Positions 54,001 through 60,490 of a stretch of DNA of 64,000 nt are shown here, piece after piece (within the stretch, counting starts at the first letter, position 1; every line of letters begins with the position of its first letter). The stretch comes from Phycisphaeraceae bacterium. Its GTDB lineage: Bacteria > Planctomycetota > Phycisphaerae > Phycisphaerales > UBA1924. The notes below the pieces were generated by a model. That model ran no database searches. It was not told the origin of the DNA and was given only the letters and a program-made list of their open reading frames with translations. Location: positions 248,001 to 312,000 of the forward strand of contig JAHBWW010000004.1 of NCBI GenBank assembly GCA_019636795.1, read 5' to 3'. Made by a program: the position numbers and the translations under genes.

Positions 54001-57000
54001 TCTTGCATTCACGCTTCGAGCGATGATGCGGGGTCGGCCGAGGGGTGTCGGGGTTCCGGAGCCGAACTTTGACCCCTTGTTCGACGACAACGCGATGGCG
54101 GTGACGGCAAGCGCCGACGATATGCCATTCATCGAGGAGATCATTCGCGAAATCGACACCCCTCGCGGTTCGACGCGCAAGACGCGGTTCATCAAGTTGC
54201 AGTATGCGGCTGCCGAATCAGCAGCCGAGGCGCTCAAGATGTTTTACGGCCGTCTCGCACCAGAGGCAGCAAGCCCGGCACAGCGTGATGTGACCATTCT
54301 TCGGGATAACGCGACGAACTCGCTGGTGATCAGTGGCGATGAATCGGTGTGGGAAGGCATCGAGGGGTTGCTCGCGCAGCTCGATACTGCGGAGTATGAC
54401 ACTTCGCAACAACTGGTTGTGATCTCCCTGAAACACGCCGACGCACAGAGCGTGGCTCGGGCGATCAACGAAGGGCTGCGCGCGCCGCTCGAAGAACAGT
54501 TGCGACGGGAGCAGTTGAGATTGCGCGAGGAAAATCGCCGCACGGGCGGACGCGAGGAGCCGACGTTCGAGCCGGCGGTTCTGGTGAGCAGCGAAGGCAC
54601 GCCGACAGTCTCTGCCGAAGTGCAGACGAATTCGCTGATCGTGTTCGCAGGGCGCAAGGATATCGACCGGATTCGTGCGATTGTCGAACAACTTGATGTT
54701 CCGGATTTTCTACGCATGGCGTCGGCACGCGTCATTCCTCTGACCAGTGGGCGAGCGAGCGTGATCGCGGGGTCGCTTCGCCAGGCGTTTGCTAGCCGTG
54801 GCGAGCGAGCAGGAAGCCCGCGCGAGGTTGTGATCATCGGTGATGATGCAAGCAACACGCTGATCGTCCGGGCCGATGACGAGCAGTTCTCCGAGATTCT
54901 GTCTCTGACACAGGAAATCGTGAGTCAGGTGAGTGGTTCGCAGGCGACGCCTCGCGTGCTGCGAGTCAGCAATGTGCCAGCGGTTCGACTTCGTGAGACA
55001 CTGCTCGCGACGTTCAGCCCCCTCGCGCAGCAGCGCAACGAACCTCTGAGCATCTCTGTTGATCGCGGGAGCAACTCGCTGATCGTCGCTGCAAGCGAAG
55101 AGATGCACAAGCAGCTCCAGGAACTGACGACCGAACTCGACGGTGTGCAGCCGGGCGAAGGCGGGCCAGGGTTGCACCCAGCGCCCGGCATCAACATGCT
55201 CGGGCAGACGGTTCTCGTGATCGATATTGAACACAACGCACCAGCTGAAGTCATTCGCATGCTCGAGCAACTCGGCGTGACGCGGCCTCAGCCGAGCGAT
55301 CGGCCCGGGCTTGTGAGCGAGCCGGTTGTGCTGATGGCCATGACAACGCGTCGCGCCATCGCGGTGCTCGGAACGCAGGCAGACTGTGTCATCGTCGCAA
55401 CACTGGTACGAAGTGTGGACGCAAAGCCCGGCGAAGCGACGCAGGATCTTGCGGTGATCAGGCTCCGAATGGCGGATGCGGCAGCAGTGGTGCAGTCGCT
55501 ATCGCGCATTCTCGATTCGGCTCAGCAGGCTCCGACTTCTGCCCCTGCGCTGGCGCTGCGCGAGCAGGTACGCAGGCTGAAGATGACGCGAGATCGCTTT
55601 GACGAAGGCCCCATCGAACTCGATCTGTCAGTCCCGATTCGGTTGATTCCTGATGCAGCGACAAACTCGATCTTCGTCGGCTCAACAGTCGCTAACGTCG
55701 CTGCAATCCGCGAACTCGTGGGTCTGCTCGATACCATGCCGATGGGGGAATCGGTCGTCGTCCGGATTTTTCCACTCGAGAACTCTTCTGCTCGCACTCT
55801 CAAGCCGTTGATTGAAGAATTGTTCCGTGAAAGCGATCGGCTTCGGCGTCTGCCGGGCACAACTCGTGTGGGGCTGCCGAACACCGCGATTGGGCAGGCA
55901 CTCGCGGGCGAGATTGTGGTTGCTGTCGATGAACGTACAAACTCGCTGATTGTCGGAGGTCGCGAAGAAGCGGTTGCACTCGTCGAAGTGCTCATTCGCG
56001 ATCTCGACGAGGATAACGCTGCCAAGGGTTGGCTCGAAGCGAGGATTCTGCCGCTCCAATATGCCGATGCCGTGACTCTGGCGCAGAAGATCGATCAGGT
56101 TCTGGTGCGCGGGATCGGTTCGACGCCCGAATCCGTCGGGTTGCAGAGGCAGGCCGGGAGGCTGCGACTCGTGTTGCGCGATGGCGGCCAGGACCATTCG
56201 ACAACATCCGACATTTTCGCTCCGATGACCGACCTTGTCGTGACGCCAGAGGAAACTCTCAATGCGCTGATCGTGGTGGGCACACCGACAAATATCAATG
56301 TTGTTCGAGAGTTGGCATCAATGCTCGATGTTGAACTTGCCGCTTCGAAGAACGCGCTTCAGGTGATTCCGATGCAATTTGCTGCAGCCGAGCGCGTTGC
56401 AGGAATTGTCACTGATGTGTTTCGTCAGCGAGAATCGTTGCCGACCTTCCGTGTCGAGGATCGCGTGGTTATCAGCGTGGATGGACGTACCAACTCCTTG
56501 GTGGTCTCGACGAGTCCACGCAGTTTCGAACTGCTTTACAGCCTGATCGAAACTCTTGACAAGGAAGAGTCGCGGTACGCTGTGGGGTTGCATGTCGTCT
56601 ACGTGCCACAGGGTGATGTACGGCAGTTGGCTCCCAAACTGCAACGTCTGATGCGGGAGCGGATCGAAGCGACAAGACGATCTGGCGATATTCAAAGCGC
56701 TCAGGACGTATTCAGCATCGAAGCAGAACCCGCGACAAGTTCGCTGATCGTTGCAGCGAGCGACGAAAACCTGGTGCTCGTGCGCGACTTCATCGAGATG
56801 CTTACGCGCGGCGGGCTCGAAGTGACGCAGTCAGAGAAAATGGAAGTGATTCCGCTCGAATCACTCGGTCGTGCCGTTGAAATCGCCGCAGCAGTCAACA
56901 GCCTCTATGTCCAGCGAGAAAACGAGCGGCGCGGCGATCGCGCAGTGACAGTCGTTGCGAGCGAACGGCAAAACGCGCTGATCGTGATGGGTAACGAGAG

Positions 57001-58873
57001 CGACATGCTTGCGGTGCGAGCGATTGTGGCACGCCTCGATCGAACGCGTGTCGAAAACGTCGTGGACTACAAGCGCATCGTGCTCAACTCGGCCAGTGCA
57101 CGCGAAGTGGTCACGCTCGTTCAGGACGCCCTCGCGGGGCGGTCGATTCGCGGTAGCAGCGGCGGGTCGCAGCAGGCGACCATCCTGCGTGTCTTCAAGG
57201 ATCAGATTGAACAATCTGTTGCCGAAGCGACGATCGACGGCAACATCCGCGATCAGATCACATTGACCCCTGATTCAAGAACAAACTCGATCATGATCAC
57301 GGCTCCGACCGAAGTGATGAACCTGATCACACGGATCATCGAAGATCTTGATCTTGATCGTCGCGGCGATCGCGTCATCGAGACCTTCGCGCTCTTGAAC
57401 GCAGACGCACAGGCCATGGCAATCCTCCTGGGAGAACTCTTCAATCTTCGGCAACTCGGGGATAGTCTGGTACTGATTCCATCGCGGGCGGGTGTCGAAC
57501 CGGAGGACACCCCAGGGCGGTTCACGCCAGTGCCCGATGTGAGGCAGGAACTCTCGATCACCGTTGATCGTCGGACCAATACGTTGCTTGTTTCTGGCAC
57601 TCGTGAATATCTCGATGAAGTTCGGCAGGTCGTCGAGAGTCTCGACGCGATCCAGGCTCTTGAGCGAGAACAACGTGTCTTCAACTTGCGCAACGCGCAG
57701 GCCACCGAGATCCAGACGACCTTGCGCGGGTATTTCGAAAGCGAAGCCGAGCGGCGTCGCCTGACTCTCGGACCACAGCGGGCTGAAAGTTTCATGCGGC
57801 AATTGGAGCAGGAAGTCACAGTCGTCGGAGATATCAAGAGCAACAAACTGGTGATCTCGGCTTCGCCACGATACATCGAGGCGGTGGCAAAGATTGTCGA
57901 AGAACTCGACGCCTCTCCGCCTCAGGTGATGATTCAGGTATTGCTCGCCGAGATCACACTCGACAACTCGGATTCGTGGGGCATGGACATCAACATCGGT
58001 GGTGTCGTTGCCACGAGCAAGATCGGTGGGGATGGATATGTGTTCGAAGCGCTGGCGGGGGGAGCTGGCGTTGCAACGTCGCTGGGAGTTCCGAATTTTT
58101 CAGTTGCCAGTACAGACTTTACCCTTCTCCTCCGTGCACTCGAGGAGCAGGGAAAACTCGAGGTTCTCAGCCGTCCTCACGTGACGGTCAACAACAATGA
58201 GGACGCGCTGATTCAAGTCGGCGAGAATATCGCAATCGTCACGGGCGTACAACGCGACAACTTCACAGGCGGGACGACTGCGAACGTCGAACGCGAGAAT
58301 GTCGGCATCATTCTCAATGTTCGGCCTTCGATTTCTTCCGACGGGTTTGTGCGCATGAACATCACGCCGGAAATCTCGCAGCTGAGTGCTCGCACCGTAC
58401 AGATTGATGCAAACTTCAATGCGCCGATCATCACTCAGCGACTCGTCGATACGGTCGTGACGGTCAAAAATGGGCAGACCGTTGTCATTGGCGGACTGAT
58501 TCAGACGATCGAGGAGAATCGAAAGACAAAAATCAAAGGTTTGGGGAATCTTCCGGTCATTGGCGGGCTGTTCCGCACGAGTGAGAACTCGAAGGTCAAG
58601 ACCGAGTTGCTTGTGATCCTTACGCCGTATGTGATTCCGGGTGATTCACCTGCATCCGAACTTCGTCAGCGCGACTTGTCGAACCAGAAGATCTTTGGGT
58701 TGGAAAACCCGGAGAAGGTGCTCAAAGCCTTGGGACTCGAGGATGGTCTGCCTTCGGTTACGGGGCTGGGGGGGCCGGTGGCGCTGCCCGAGCCATTGGA
58801 CCCAGAGCGTGCCAAAGAATGGTCCGAATGGTTCAAGTGGGACGAGGACGGGAAGGGTACAAAGAATGATTGA
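45089..58873 (+). CDS. gspD: Giant type II secretion secretin with about 50 N-domain repeats
   Basis: A 4594-residue secretin, against 600-750 for ordinary GspD. The signal peptide (about 1-32) is followed by an N0-like domain at ~50-125 (FNFDGAPFDQVLDFFARETG, then FLYLRSL). From ~150 to ~4275 I count about 50 consecutive modules of 62-100 residues, each of form strand [RV]x[FIV]PLxxAxAxxVA, helix, strand, then D/E-x-R-T-N-S-L-I-V and helix ending in LD. This is the N1/N3 (secretin_N) pattern; GspD normally has three. Residues ~4278-4520 are the C-terminal pore domain, with VMIQVLLAEITLD, the gate-region VLSRPHVTVNNNEDA and VTVKNGQTVVIGGLI, then LVILTPYVIP. Two blocks starting at 680 and 1070 are near-copies. 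AGGAG stands 7 nt before the ATG at 45089 and 4 nt before one at 45086. No stop interrupts the frame. Confidence 0.92.
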   Translation: MDRREKMHGRMGVVVAATLIACAGMPVSALAQSDGVAVAEGQAGVSAAKEPVRIRFNFDGAPFDQVLDFFARETGLPVIREAAVPAGNLKFISGRDFSLGEALEVYNYSLRAHGVRLVHEGDFLYLRSLAGAASDARAVSPEELAAIASRDPSEYVTTYIPLNNALAERVVEQIKPLIREPGLAQAIDRQNMLLLVETAAQCKRIFEIITQIDQVRPADIGFEVYPLRYTTADAIVATIKGIVPERDEIMVVDKNGNARNIEDVSKPPLKLSADARINAVVAVGPTSRLPVVKELVALLDTADGSAEGASTGPQMKAFELSGVTAEDAATQISALFRAIPEARRPTVQALADVSRVMVVGSPSQLEQARALLDVIDPRIEGLARQDRSARVVHLTHIEPDRAMQIAQRLLTPRQVKMLSFAPSSDGRSLIVAGPALDVDALEQLIAGIDAKPDLAQHVRVVRLSKGPVSEVVARASELDNMTTEAQRDAVKAIVDEESRSVTLVGSASALARFEDRLRAAEQSVVVETETRMFTLKRVRATELAGQLSRLLVPMLTPEDGSVLVPPSIDPLDDLKTLVVRAQPEQFSTIEGLIAQLDQEKPGERQFQVMSLSGPYAEQSVQRAMELYKAQTQGLPESEAGEISFEIDRRAGKLLLTGRSAGLVLFSGLLTQVQQLVPPMRTTRVVDIEFEKASELVAPLREFLAGADSIDPMREVPEPTMSVIERTNSLMITAEEAQHQLIGDYLKRLDRLEPGDLPPLRLIQLRTADALNIAAMLTQQYSQRSTAERMARPVEIRADGNTNTLIVAAHADLFGDIKAFVDELNKEESDQPERLTFLFPLKVAKAVDVATAMDKLYPQPPMPADRLGRPMPWLQEKKEVTVSADPSSNSLIIDAPADRRASLEELAEKLDRVEVPPVAELRTYHVVGADLNSVARMLEGLSRNGSLSSAAQPGRPKVQVVIETEPKSSTLIVAGDEVTFEKVEQVLKSLTAVPVDKALRIVPIANAQATDVRARALQIYDSQTAQIPGAGKVDVTIDSSTNSLEVVADIEAMARFVQILDELQRQIGPAREVRMVQLKLAQVSEVIGFLRELVGASESLKVAGGPTPVFEPIEATNSIMIAAQPAQFAIIEQLIRSLDNQQVADRPPMRILRLRSTDAANLALVLQRSYEQRPTDERAKQPVDVQADAATNTLIVSAHSDVMPEIEAIVRELNDAQSFDLGERQIRIFPLRVARAEELARTIDEMYPPPPMPRDARGVPRPDLQGPKEIFVRADRATNSLIVDAPSERLAGFEQVVKQLDQTKLAENVELRTYRIARADLVAVQTTLRGLAENGALTNAAQAPITISAEPASRTVVVSGPSEIFERVEAVLREVDGEIAHPSTSMRLYPLKHVRAERVQSVLRQILSARLREQQRAEGALAVPIEELLEVAADPGSNTLIISAPESLQEAAEQLIAVLDTEAAASGRSTIRVVPLTYADAAQLAQTLNQALPSMNLPGGEVVQILPTASSNAILIAGTEADLKRIEGLIEPLDRQPFDPEKATVETFPLKYAEATKIATTVERLLVDQQQTDPRILALQMRSRDFRYVEPAKIRVEAETRTNSLIVSGPTVTIQLAKSMIERLDQPTELSGRRAVTFTPANGDASFLAESVSRVLAATRPAGRYPLEVIAEGASGSVLVIGSDDEIADALRRLADLDDRSPAMPMVEVRSFELANTGAGSAATAARALLSDETRWPEALVRARRVGLRVPSVSVEADLERNRLLVSAPSLLMPLAEQLVASLDQPRQSGAVDVRVFQLKKGNAASVATAMRDALSASLSPGEKAPAVTAEPSSNSVVIAASTERLERAAAMIASMDESVEPDGVGVRTVYLKHAKAEVLAPLVQQIIAKEDPLAGVDMWSRGFLMRELSRGGMSFDDVPVKVVAERRLNALIISAPAAMLSLAEQVIEGLDVDRGPGGTNGDRIIRVIVLQNADVTELSASVADLFDSDETGEVAPSVRVDAQSNALIVRGSSTQISTIEALVKELDAATLTSSRQLRLISVDRSRADAQMMARTLQRMLEQQQGIKVEIISAEELLERGRKQGPGAGALPAGRTWQEQTAGLIAATALGAIQAVAAAGEQADTDEEPALVIAVDPVTNTLMVIGSPRLTDRVAGLVEQLESQMPADPTAVRIVSLPDLVDARQVADIVSQTVQQVGISSSTNPGGFTGRVAIRPDLTGSAVIVWANEKDFESVAEIIAGVSRLTDSVSVMVKVYPLSNVLARQAVTSVRDLFSAAPRGRQAQQIRDLTMLDPSGREVRASINPDRISVISDPSDTMMIVAAPREAFDLVDRFVAMLDQSPVMDRLGIRRYALVNARATDLSRTLQTLFDAQRTGAGRTATEMPRAMFVADDRTNSLLVTASSEQHDEVSRLLTTTDVTLGDVDTELAIIPLRNSSPAAVSRIVDQVVIGRDPGRRERIQISAEESSRLFVVRAPKEEMEQVRALVEQVDKIEVGTFPIRSIKLATANAVEVAQQLQQFFRERGTIGSARGPRSGAAAIIGEERSGTLIVSASDDDFAQIESLVQMFDVPAAGRKLQTRIVNLKNARVSDISGTLRNLGWALQEERFGGFWGGGRRSASTSDTIIIEVNERTNSVIVMGQGETLDTIMAVVAELDQPLSNQTKPEVRAVKAQGADLNALARMIEQSTATPGWREWFGRDPDRVVVQADRERSMLILVGDKARVDLAEGYIKQIAEAAVESDREIRSIRLEHAEASRAATSLSRFFAERARSQGVDQSGVTIIGSNEGNVLLVSARAEDLTVLNELIAQIDQPELGEGRTIEVFSLRHIAPDEAATTLREMFPTSRADERVIATAQPSRSSLIVSAPVQQMDRVKALLSEIDALPAAESTRIATVQLDHARAADVASALRSALPIGVRLQITANERLNALMLTGSDEAISLVRDQIASLDTPTTTSPSQFRRFEIKHQSVSDLAFTLRAMMRGRPRGVGVPEPNFDPLFDDNAMAVTASADDMPFIEEIIREIDTPRGSTRKTRFIKLQYAAAESAAEALKMFYGRLAPEAASPAQRDVTILRDNATNSLVISGDESVWEGIEGLLAQLDTAEYDTSQQLVVISLKHADAQSVARAINEGLRAPLEEQLRREQLRLREENRRTGGREEPTFEPAVLVSSEGTPTVSAEVQTNSLIVFAGRKDIDRIRAIVEQLDVPDFLRMASARVIPLTSGRASVIAGSLRQAFASRGERAGSPREVVIIGDDASNTLIVRADDEQFSEILSLTQEIVSQVSGSQATPRVLRVSNVPAVRLRETLLATFSPLAQQRNEPLSISVDRGSNSLIVAASEEMHKQLQELTTELDGVQPGEGGPGLHPAPGINMLGQTVLVIDIEHNAPAEVIRMLEQLGVTRPQPSDRPGLVSEPVVLMAMTTRRAIAVLGTQADCVIVATLVRSVDAKPGEATQDLAVIRLRMADAAAVVQSLSRILDSAQQAPTSAPALALREQVRRLKMTRDRFDEGPIELDLSVPIRLIPDAATNSIFVGSTVANVAAIRELVGLLDTMPMGESVVVRIFPLENSSARTLKPLIEELFRESDRLRRLPGTTRVGLPNTAIGQALAGEIVVAVDERTNSLIVGGREEAVALVEVLIRDLDEDNAAKGWLEARILPLQYADAVTLAQKIDQVLVRGIGSTPESVGLQRQAGRLRLVLRDGGQDHSTTSDIFAPMTDLVVTPEETLNALIVVGTPTNINVVRELASMLDVELAASKNALQVIPMQFAAAERVAGIVTDVFRQRESLPTFRVEDRVVISVDGRTNSLVVSTSPRSFELLYSLIETLDKEESRYAVGLHVVYVPQGDVRQLAPKLQRLMRERIEATRRSGDIQSAQDVFSIEAEPATSSLIVAASDENLVLVRDFIEMLTRGGLEVTQSEKMEVIPLESLGRAVEIAAAVNSLYVQRENERRGDRAVTVVASERQNALIVMGNESDMLAVRAIVARLDRTRVENVVDYKRIVLNSASAREVVTLVQDALAGRSIRGSSGGSQQATILRVFKDQIEQSVAEATIDGNIRDQITLTPDSRTNSIMITAPTEVMNLITRIIEDLDLDRRGDRVIETFALLNADAQAMAILLGELFNLRQLGDSLVLIPSRAGVEPEDTPGRFTPVPDVRQELSITVDRRTNTLLVSGTREYLDEVRQVVESLDAIQALEREQRVFNLRNAQATEIQTTLRGYFESEAERRRLTLGPQRAESFMRQLEQEVTVVGDIKSNKLVISASPRYIEAVAKIVEELDASPPQVMIQVLLAEITLDNSDSWGMDINIGGVVATSKIGGDGYVFEALAGGAGVATSLGVPNFSVASTDFTLLLRALEEQGKLEVLSRPHVTVNNNEDALIQVGENIAIVTGVQRDNFTGGTTANVERENVGIILNVRPSISSDGFVRMNITPEISQLSARTVQIDANFNAPIITQRLVDTVVTVKNGQTVVIGGLIQTIEENRKTKIKGLGNLPVIGGLFRTSENSKVKTELLVILTPYVIPGDSPASELRQRDLSNQKIFGLENPEKVLKALGLEDGLPSVTGLGGPVALPEPLDPERAKEWSEWFKWDEDGKGTKND
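47126..48060 (+). repeat. First copy of a duplicated block of N-domain modules in the giant secretin
   Basis: Four modules starting at residue ~680. Its signature LYPQPPMPADRLGRPMPWL, followed by VTVSADPSSNSLIID, matches the second block at about the same offset (MYPPPPMPRDARGVPRPDL followed by FVRADRATNSLIVD). The order of strands and module ends is the same; the blocks are offset by 390 residues (1170 nt). Confidence 0.7.
48296..49215 (+). repeat. Second copy of the duplicated N-domain block in the giant secretin
   Basis: Four modules starting at residue ~1070, similar in order and detail to the block at 47126-48060. For example PPMRILRLRSTDAANLALVL corresponds to PPLRLIQLRTADALNIAAML in the first copy. 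The copies are diverged, so this is an old duplication. Confidence 0.7.
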
Positions 58874-59366
58874 TCGTCAGCCGAGATGCTTGTTGGTGGC
58901 GACGATCGCTTTGTGTGCGTTGGTCGGCGGGTGTACGTCCGGGGCGCCTCAGTCCAAACCGAAGCCCGATATGTTCGGCCCTCAGCATCCGCCTGTACAG
59001 ATGCAACTGAACATCGGGATGCCATTTGATACGGACGGCAACGGGTTTCCGGATACTGTTCAGGCAGTGGCCTATATGTTCCCGAATTCGAATCTCTCAA
59101 AATTGCCGGTTCGGGTAGAAGGATCGTTCGAGTTCGTGATGTTCAAAACGAATGGCGAATTGATGGCGAACTGGGTGTTTCCTCCCGAGCAGGTCAAAGC
59201 AACCGGACGGCTGCTGCCTGCGGGCCCGGGGTATCCGATGTTTCTGAGGCTTGCGCCGGGGATGGATGTCATGGTGCCGACCAACATGGAAGTGCGGGCC
59301 GAGTTCACCAGCGAGGCGGGTCAGAAGATTCGTGGCATGGGGGGTACGGTGCGTTGGGGCGGGTAG
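58866..59366 (+). CDS. Small lipoprotein overlapping the secretin stop (pilotin candidate)
   Basis: A 166-residue predicted outer-membrane lipoprotein: signal MIDRQPRCLLVATIALCA, lipobox LVGGC, then a Ser/Lys/Pro linker (TSGAPQSKPKPD) and a compact domain containing FDTDGNGFPDTVQAVAYMFP, FEFVMFKTNGELMANWVFPP and VRAEFTSEAGQKIRGMG. No known domain is recognised. The ATG lies inside the last codons of the secretin gene (8-nt overlap), with GGAAGG upstream, so the two are translationally coupled. Secretin pilotins (GspS, PilW/PilF type) are small lipoproteins encoded next to or near the secretin, so that role is plausible; the sequence itself does not show it. Confidence 0.8.
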   Translation: MIDRQPRCLLVATIALCALVGGCTSGAPQSKPKPDMFGPQHPPVQMQLNIGMPFDTDGNGFPDTVQAVAYMFPNSNLSKLPVRVEGSFEFVMFKTNGELMANWVFPPEQVKATGRLLPAGPGYPMFLRLAPGMDVMVPTNMEVRAEFTSEAGQKIRGMGGTVRWGG

Positions 59367-59442
59367 GGGTCAATTGGAGTTTTAGCGCGATCTTTGCGCA
59401 AACTGTGCGACGCTGCGAATCTCCCTGGCAGACACTTCTTTC

Positions 59443-59458
59443 GTGACCTATTGGTCAC
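59443..59458 (+). promoter_or_regulatory. Perfect inverted repeat upstream of pstS
   Basis: GTGACC (59443-59448) and GGTCAC (59453-59458) flank TATT. The 16-bp palindrome lies 27 bp before the pstS ATG and has no T-run. It could be a regulator-binding site or a leader hairpin. It does not match the direct-repeat form of the classical Pho box. Confidence 0.4.
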
Positions 59459-59485
59459 TTGATGATCCTCAATCGGAGTACCACC

Positions 59486-60490
59486 ATGAAGAAGGCCTTT
59501 TTGGGACTGACTGCTTTGATCGGTGTCGGCGTGATGGTTGCATCAGGGCCGGTGAAAATTGACCCGAAGTTGCAGCCGTACGTGACGGATCAGAAGGTGG
59601 CTGGGGACCTGCGAACAGCGGGATCGGACACGATGGGCAACCTGATGAGCCTGTACGCTCAGGCCTTCAACAAGGTGCATCCGGGTGTTCGGATTCAGGT
59701 CGAGTCGAAGGGTTCTTCGACCGGACCCGCAGCATTGCTCGAGAGCCAGGGGCAGTTTGCCGCGATGAGCCGTCCGATGAGCAGTAAGGAAATCGACCAG
59801 TTTGTCAAGAAGTTTGGGCATGCTCCGACCGAACTGCGCGTGGGGATCGATTGCCTTGCGGTGTATGTGAACAAGGACTGCCCGCTCGAAGAGATCTCGA
59901 TTCCTCAGTTGCGGCGAGTTTTTTCGGTGGATGGCCCGGACATGAGGTGGAGTGACCTTGGCGTGACGCATCCGCAGTGGGCGGATCGCCCGATCAGTCT
60001 GCACAGCCGCAACGCAGCGTCGGGGACGTATGGATTCTTCAAGACGGTCGCACTGGGTGGGGCGGACTTCAAGAGCACCGTCAAGGAAGCCCCCGGTTCG
60101 GCTGGGGTGGTGGGCGCGGTGGCGACGGACCCCCTTGCTATGGGGTATTCAGGCATTGGTTATTCAACCCCGGACGTCAAGGCGTTGCGGGTGTCATTCG
60201 AGGACGGAGAGCCGGGTGCAGAGCCGACACAGGAGGCGGCAAATTACGGGGATTATCCGATCGCTCGCAATCTGTATGTGTATGTGAACTATGACCGGCA
60301 GGCGGGTCTCGATACGCTCCGGGCCGAGTTCATTCGGCTCATGTTCTCGCGTGAAGGGCAAGAGGCGGTAGTGAAGGACGGATACTTCCCCGTATCGGCT
60401 AAGATTGCGGCTGAGGATCTTGCCAAAGTCGGCTTGATGCTTCTCCCTGCGAAGAAGAAGGACGTCGTCGACGCAGACGGTGACTCCTGA
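59486..60490 (+). CDS. pstS: Phosphate ABC transporter substrate-binding protein
   Basis: Periplasmic phosphate-binding protein of the high-affinity Pst importer, 334 residues. A signal peptide MKKAFLGLTALIGVGVMVASG is followed by the PstS motifs TAGSDTMGNLM, ESKGSSTGPAALLES, HSRNAASGTYGFF and the ligand-contacting SRPMSSKE and GYSGIGYS regions. The start at 59486 has GGAG 7 nt upstream. It heads an operon with pstC (11-nt overlap) and pstA. Phosphate limitation is the expected inducer. The C-terminus is a charged tail (KKKDVVDADGDS). Confidence 0.93.
   Translation: MKKAFLGLTALIGVGVMVASGPVKIDPKLQPYVTDQKVAGDLRTAGSDTMGNLMSLYAQAFNKVHPGVRIQVESKGSSTGPAALLESQGQFAAMSRPMSSKEIDQFVKKFGHAPTELRVGIDCLAVYVNKDCPLEEISIPQLRRVFSVDGPDMRWSDLGVTHPQWADRPISLHSRNAASGTYGFFKTVALGGADFKSTVKEAPGSAGVVGAVATDPLAMGYSGIGYSTPDVKALRVSFEDGEPGAEPTQEAANYGDYPIARNLYVYVNYDRQAGLDTLRAEFIRLMFSREGQEAVVKDGYFPVSAKIAAEDLAKVGLMLLPAKKKDVVDADGDS

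Noticed and set aside
45089-58873. Giant frame as a polyketide/peptide synthetase, adhesin or assembly artefact
   Set aside because: No adenylation, ketosynthase or cadherin-like motifs; the repeats follow the secretin_N pattern and end in a proper secretin pore. The modules are diverged, so a collapsed or expanded tandem assembly error is unlikely.
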